From contig BEII01000060.1 in the NCBI GenBank assembly GCA_002898935.1, forward strand, positions 1 through 7,740: 7,740 nucleotides of DNA, read 5' to 3'. Below the pieces are notes generated by a model that saw only the letters and a list, made by a program, of their open reading frames with translations, made no database searches and had not been told where the DNA came from. This document shows positions 6,100 through 7,740 of the stretch, one piece after another. Numbering within the stretch: the stretch's first letter is position 1; every line of letters begins with the position of its first letter. Position numbers and translations under genes: made by a program. This DNA comes from a bacterium HR32 (GTDB taxonomy: Bacteria; Sysuimicrobiota; Sysuimicrobiia; Sysuimicrobiales; Sysuimicrobiaceae).

Positions 6100-6885
6100 C
6101 TACGCGAACCACCGCTTGCGGCGCTTGTACGCCTTCACCTCTGTGAACCGCCGGCGGCCGGACTTCGTCATGCCCAGGTAGAACTCCCGCACGTCCGCGT
6201 CCTCCCGCAGCCGCTCCGCGGGGCCGTCGAGGACGATCTTGCCGTTCTCCATCACGTACCCGTAGGAGGCCAGCTGCAGGGCCATCCGGGCGTTCTGCTC
6301 CACCAGCAGGACCGTGATCCCCTGCTCCTCGTTCAGGCGCCGGACCAGTTGGAAGATCTCGCCCGCCACCCGGGGTGCGAGCCCCAGGCTGGGTTCGTCC
6401 AGCAGCAGCAGGCGGGGTCGCGCCATGAGGGCACATCCGATGGCCAACATCTGCTGCTCGCCCCCTGAGAGATAGCCGGCCCGCACCCGCCGCCTCTCCC
6501 GCAGCCTGGGAAAGTACGTGTAGACCAGGTCCAGCGCCTCCCGGGTACCCCGCGGGTTGAGGGCGCTTCCGACCAGCAGGTTCTCCTCCGCGGTGAGCTC
6601 TTCGAACAGCCGCCGGCCCTCCCGGACCATCACGATCCCAAGCCTGGCCACGTCCTCCGGCAGCCAGTTCTCGATCCGCCGCCCCTCGAACTCCACGGAC
6701 CCGCGGGTGACCTCGCCGCGCTCCAGGCGTACCAACCCGGAGATGGCCTTCAAGGTCGTGGTCTTGCCCGCGCCGTTCGCGCCGATGAGGGCCGTGATGC
6801 GGCCGGGAGCCGCGGACAAGGACACCCCCTTGAGGACGAGGATCGTCCCCCAGTACACCACCTCCACGTTGTTGACGGCCAGCAC
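6100..6885 (-). CDS. livF: LivF-type ABC transporter ATP-binding protein with basic C-terminal tail
   Basis: This 261-residue ATPase pairs with LivG. Motifs are Walker A GANGAGKTT (35-43), VREGRRLF (87-94), which is the LivF form of the Q-loop with Glu89 in place of glutamine, signature LSGGEQQM (139-146), Walker B LLLLDEP (159-165; Asp163, Glu164), D-loop SLGLAP (166-171), and LLVEQN (193-198), where Gln197 replaces the switch histidine as usual in LivF. The core ends at about EFYLG (234-238). The last 22 residues add a strongly basic tail, with GRRRF and KRRKRW as its clearest parts; classical LivF stops near residue 235-240. GTG 6885 starts nine bases after the binding protein's TGA begins, in the same frame and with no clear Shine-Dalgarno, suggesting re-initiation. 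It is on the strand opposite livG, livH and livM. Confidence 0.95.
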   Translation of the reverse strand: MLAVNNVEVVYWGTILVLKGVSLSAAPGRITALIGANGAGKTTTLKAISGLVRLERGEVTRGSVEFEGRRIENWLPEDVARLGIVMVREGRRLFEELTAEENLLVGSALNPRGTREALDLVYTYFPRLRERRRVRAGYLSGGEQQMLAIGCALMARPRLLLLDEPSLGLAPRVAGEIFQLVRRLNEEQGITVLLVEQNARMALQLASYGYVMENGKIVLDGPAERLREDADVREFYLGMTKSGRRRFTEVKAYKRRKRWFA

Positions 6886-6891
6886 CTCGGC

Positions 6892-7740
6892 TCAGAAACC
6901 CAGCCAGTCCCTCCGCCGCTCGACCGTCACCTGTTCCACCAACCGGATCCGCCCGCCGCGGATCTGCATGATCCGGGTGGTGGTGGACGGCCGGTGGTCC
7001 TCCCGGGTCAGGGTGATGGGCGGCGCCAGCCCCTCCGGGTCCCAGTTGCGGATCAGCTCCAGGGTCGCGCGGATGGACGCCCCGGTGAGCCCCAGCCGCG
7101 CGTACGTGGCCCAGTTGTCCACCACGGTCTCCAGGCCCCTGCGCAGCAGGTACACGTTCAGCCACCCGCGGATGTACGAGGCGATGTACGGCGTGTCCAC
7201 CGTGCCCCACTCGAACCGCGGCACCTCGCGGCCCTGGAAGCGCCGGTACACCTCGAAGAGGGTCCGCATGCCCGGAACCGGTTCACCGTAGTACGCGTGC
7301 GGGGTAGACCCGTACACCCCCTCCGCGGCCGCGCCGATGCGCTTGATCATGCTCTCGTCGAAGCCCCAGACGTTCACGAACCAACGCGCCTTGGCGCCCA
7401 CCTGCTTGGCGTCCCGGACGGTGACGGACGCGGAGCTGGTGGTGCCGCCGAACCACGCGAAGTCCGCGCCCTGGTCCCGGATGGCGGTGACCTGAGAACG
7501 AGCCTCCAGGGCGGTCAGGGACACGATCTGGTCCGGCAGGACCTCGAAGCCCAGCTCCTGCGCGTACGCCTTGCCCGCGGGGATGGGCGCGCGTCCGTAG
7601 GGGTGGTCGGGGTAGACGAACACGAACTTCGGCCGGGCGATCCCCTCCCGCCGGGCCAGCTCGCGGGCGAACTTCAGGACCGCGCGCAGCTGGTCGGAGT
7701 AGCTAGACACCGGGTAGAAGTTGTACGGCGTCTTGGACGG
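6892..7740 (-). CDS. Leu/Ile/Val-type ABC substrate-binding protein, N-terminus cut by window edge
   Basis: The minus strand is open from the right edge to TGA 6892-6894, giving 282 residues. It begins inside the protein with PYNFYPVSSYSDQLRAV (5-21 of the visible part), a common mid-domain pattern of the periplasmic-binding type I (Peripla_BP_6, LivJ/LivK-like) family. Other fitting stretches are KFVFVYPDHPYGR (38-50), ARSQVTAIRDQGADF (80-94), where the second lobe samples ligand positions, and GVYGSTPHAYYGEPVPGM (141-158). Family members are usually about 380-420 residues, so roughly 100-140 residues, including any signal peptide or lipobox, lie outside. GTG 7710 is internal and is not the true start, because the pattern continues in frame to the edge. 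It should deliver the ligand to the LivHM channel from outside the membrane. Ligand-contact residues cannot be assigned safely. Confidence 0.92.
   Translation of the reverse strand, partial: PSKTPYNFYPVSSYSDQLRAVLKFARELARREGIARPKFVFVYPDHPYGRAPIPAGKAYAQELGFEVLPDQIVSLTALEARSQVTAIRDQGADFAWFGGTTSSASVTVRDAKQVGAKARWFVNVWGFDESMIKRIGAAAEGVYGSTPHAYYGEPVPGMRTLFEVYRRFQGREVPRFEWGTVDTPYIASYIRGWLNVYLLRRGLETVVDNWATYARLGLTGASIRATLELIRNWDPEGLAPPITLTREDHRPSTTTRIMQIRGGRIRLVEQVTVERRRDWLGF

Noticed and set aside
6557..7291. Plus-strand frame opposite livF and the binding protein
   Set aside because: Ser/Arg/Thr-rich shadow with no motif; the minus strand holds a complete LivF and clear binding-protein sequence.
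6892..7710. GTG 7710 as the start of the binding protein
   Set aside because: The reading frame stays open to the edge and the residues before the GTG fit the family pattern, so the gene continues outside the window.
1..7740. tRNA, rRNA, CRISPR array, insertion sequence or phage genes
   Set aside because: No gap is large enough for an RNA gene or array, and no transposase, integrase or direct-repeat array was seen; coding sequence fills almost the whole window.

Overview
The window is a GC-rich bacterial chromosomal segment (roughly 70% G+C by eye, third codon positions mostly G or C). Genes are tightly packed, with GTG and ATG starts and stop/start overlaps. It holds eight protein-coding genes, two of them cut by the window edges. 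I see no RNA gene, insertion sequence, CRISPR array or prophage. The host phylum cannot be fixed from this sequence. A fused MoaD-MoaE and a Liv-type transporter carrying its own acyl-CoA synthetase would fit a Deinococcus/Thermus-like lineage, an actinobacterium, a deltaproteobacterium or an uncultivated high-GC phylum.

Layout. (1) Positions 1-566, minus strand: a truncated PHP-fold metallohydrolase. (2) Positions 567-621: a 55-base divergent promoter region. (3) Positions 622-1308, plus strand: a MoaD-MoaE fusion, i.e. both subunits of molybdopterin synthase in one chain. (4) Positions 1316-6062, plus strand: livG-type ATPase, long-chain-type acyl-CoA synthetase, livH-type permease and livM-type permease. 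The synthetase overlaps livG by two bases (GTGA) and livH by four bases (ATGA). (5) Positions 6067-6095: a near-perfect hairpin between convergent genes. (6) Positions 6100-7740, minus strand: livF-type ATPase preceded by a Leu/Ile/Val-type solute-binding protein that runs off the right edge.

How the genes work together. LivG, LivF, LivH, LivM and the binding protein make a complete HAAT-family (branched-chain amino acid type) ABC importer. The synthetase, translationally interlocked between ATPase and permease, suggests that the imported substrate is a carboxylic acid converted to its CoA thioester on entry. This would be an ABC-powered form of import-coupled acyl-CoA formation, with a fatty, aromatic or branched acid more likely than an amino acid. 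The substrate is not identifiable from the sequence. The binding-protein/livF pair points the opposite way from the other four genes. Compared with the collinear arrangement I recall for such clusters, this looks like an in-place inversion of a two-gene block, with the hairpin at the junction.

The most notable points are the embedded synthetase, the inverted binding-protein/livF block, the internal Gly-Gly of the MoaD-MoaE fusion, a basic C-terminal tail on LivF, and an altered nucleotide-binding loop in the synthetase. The edge-truncated PHP gene was recovered by reading the minus strand directly.
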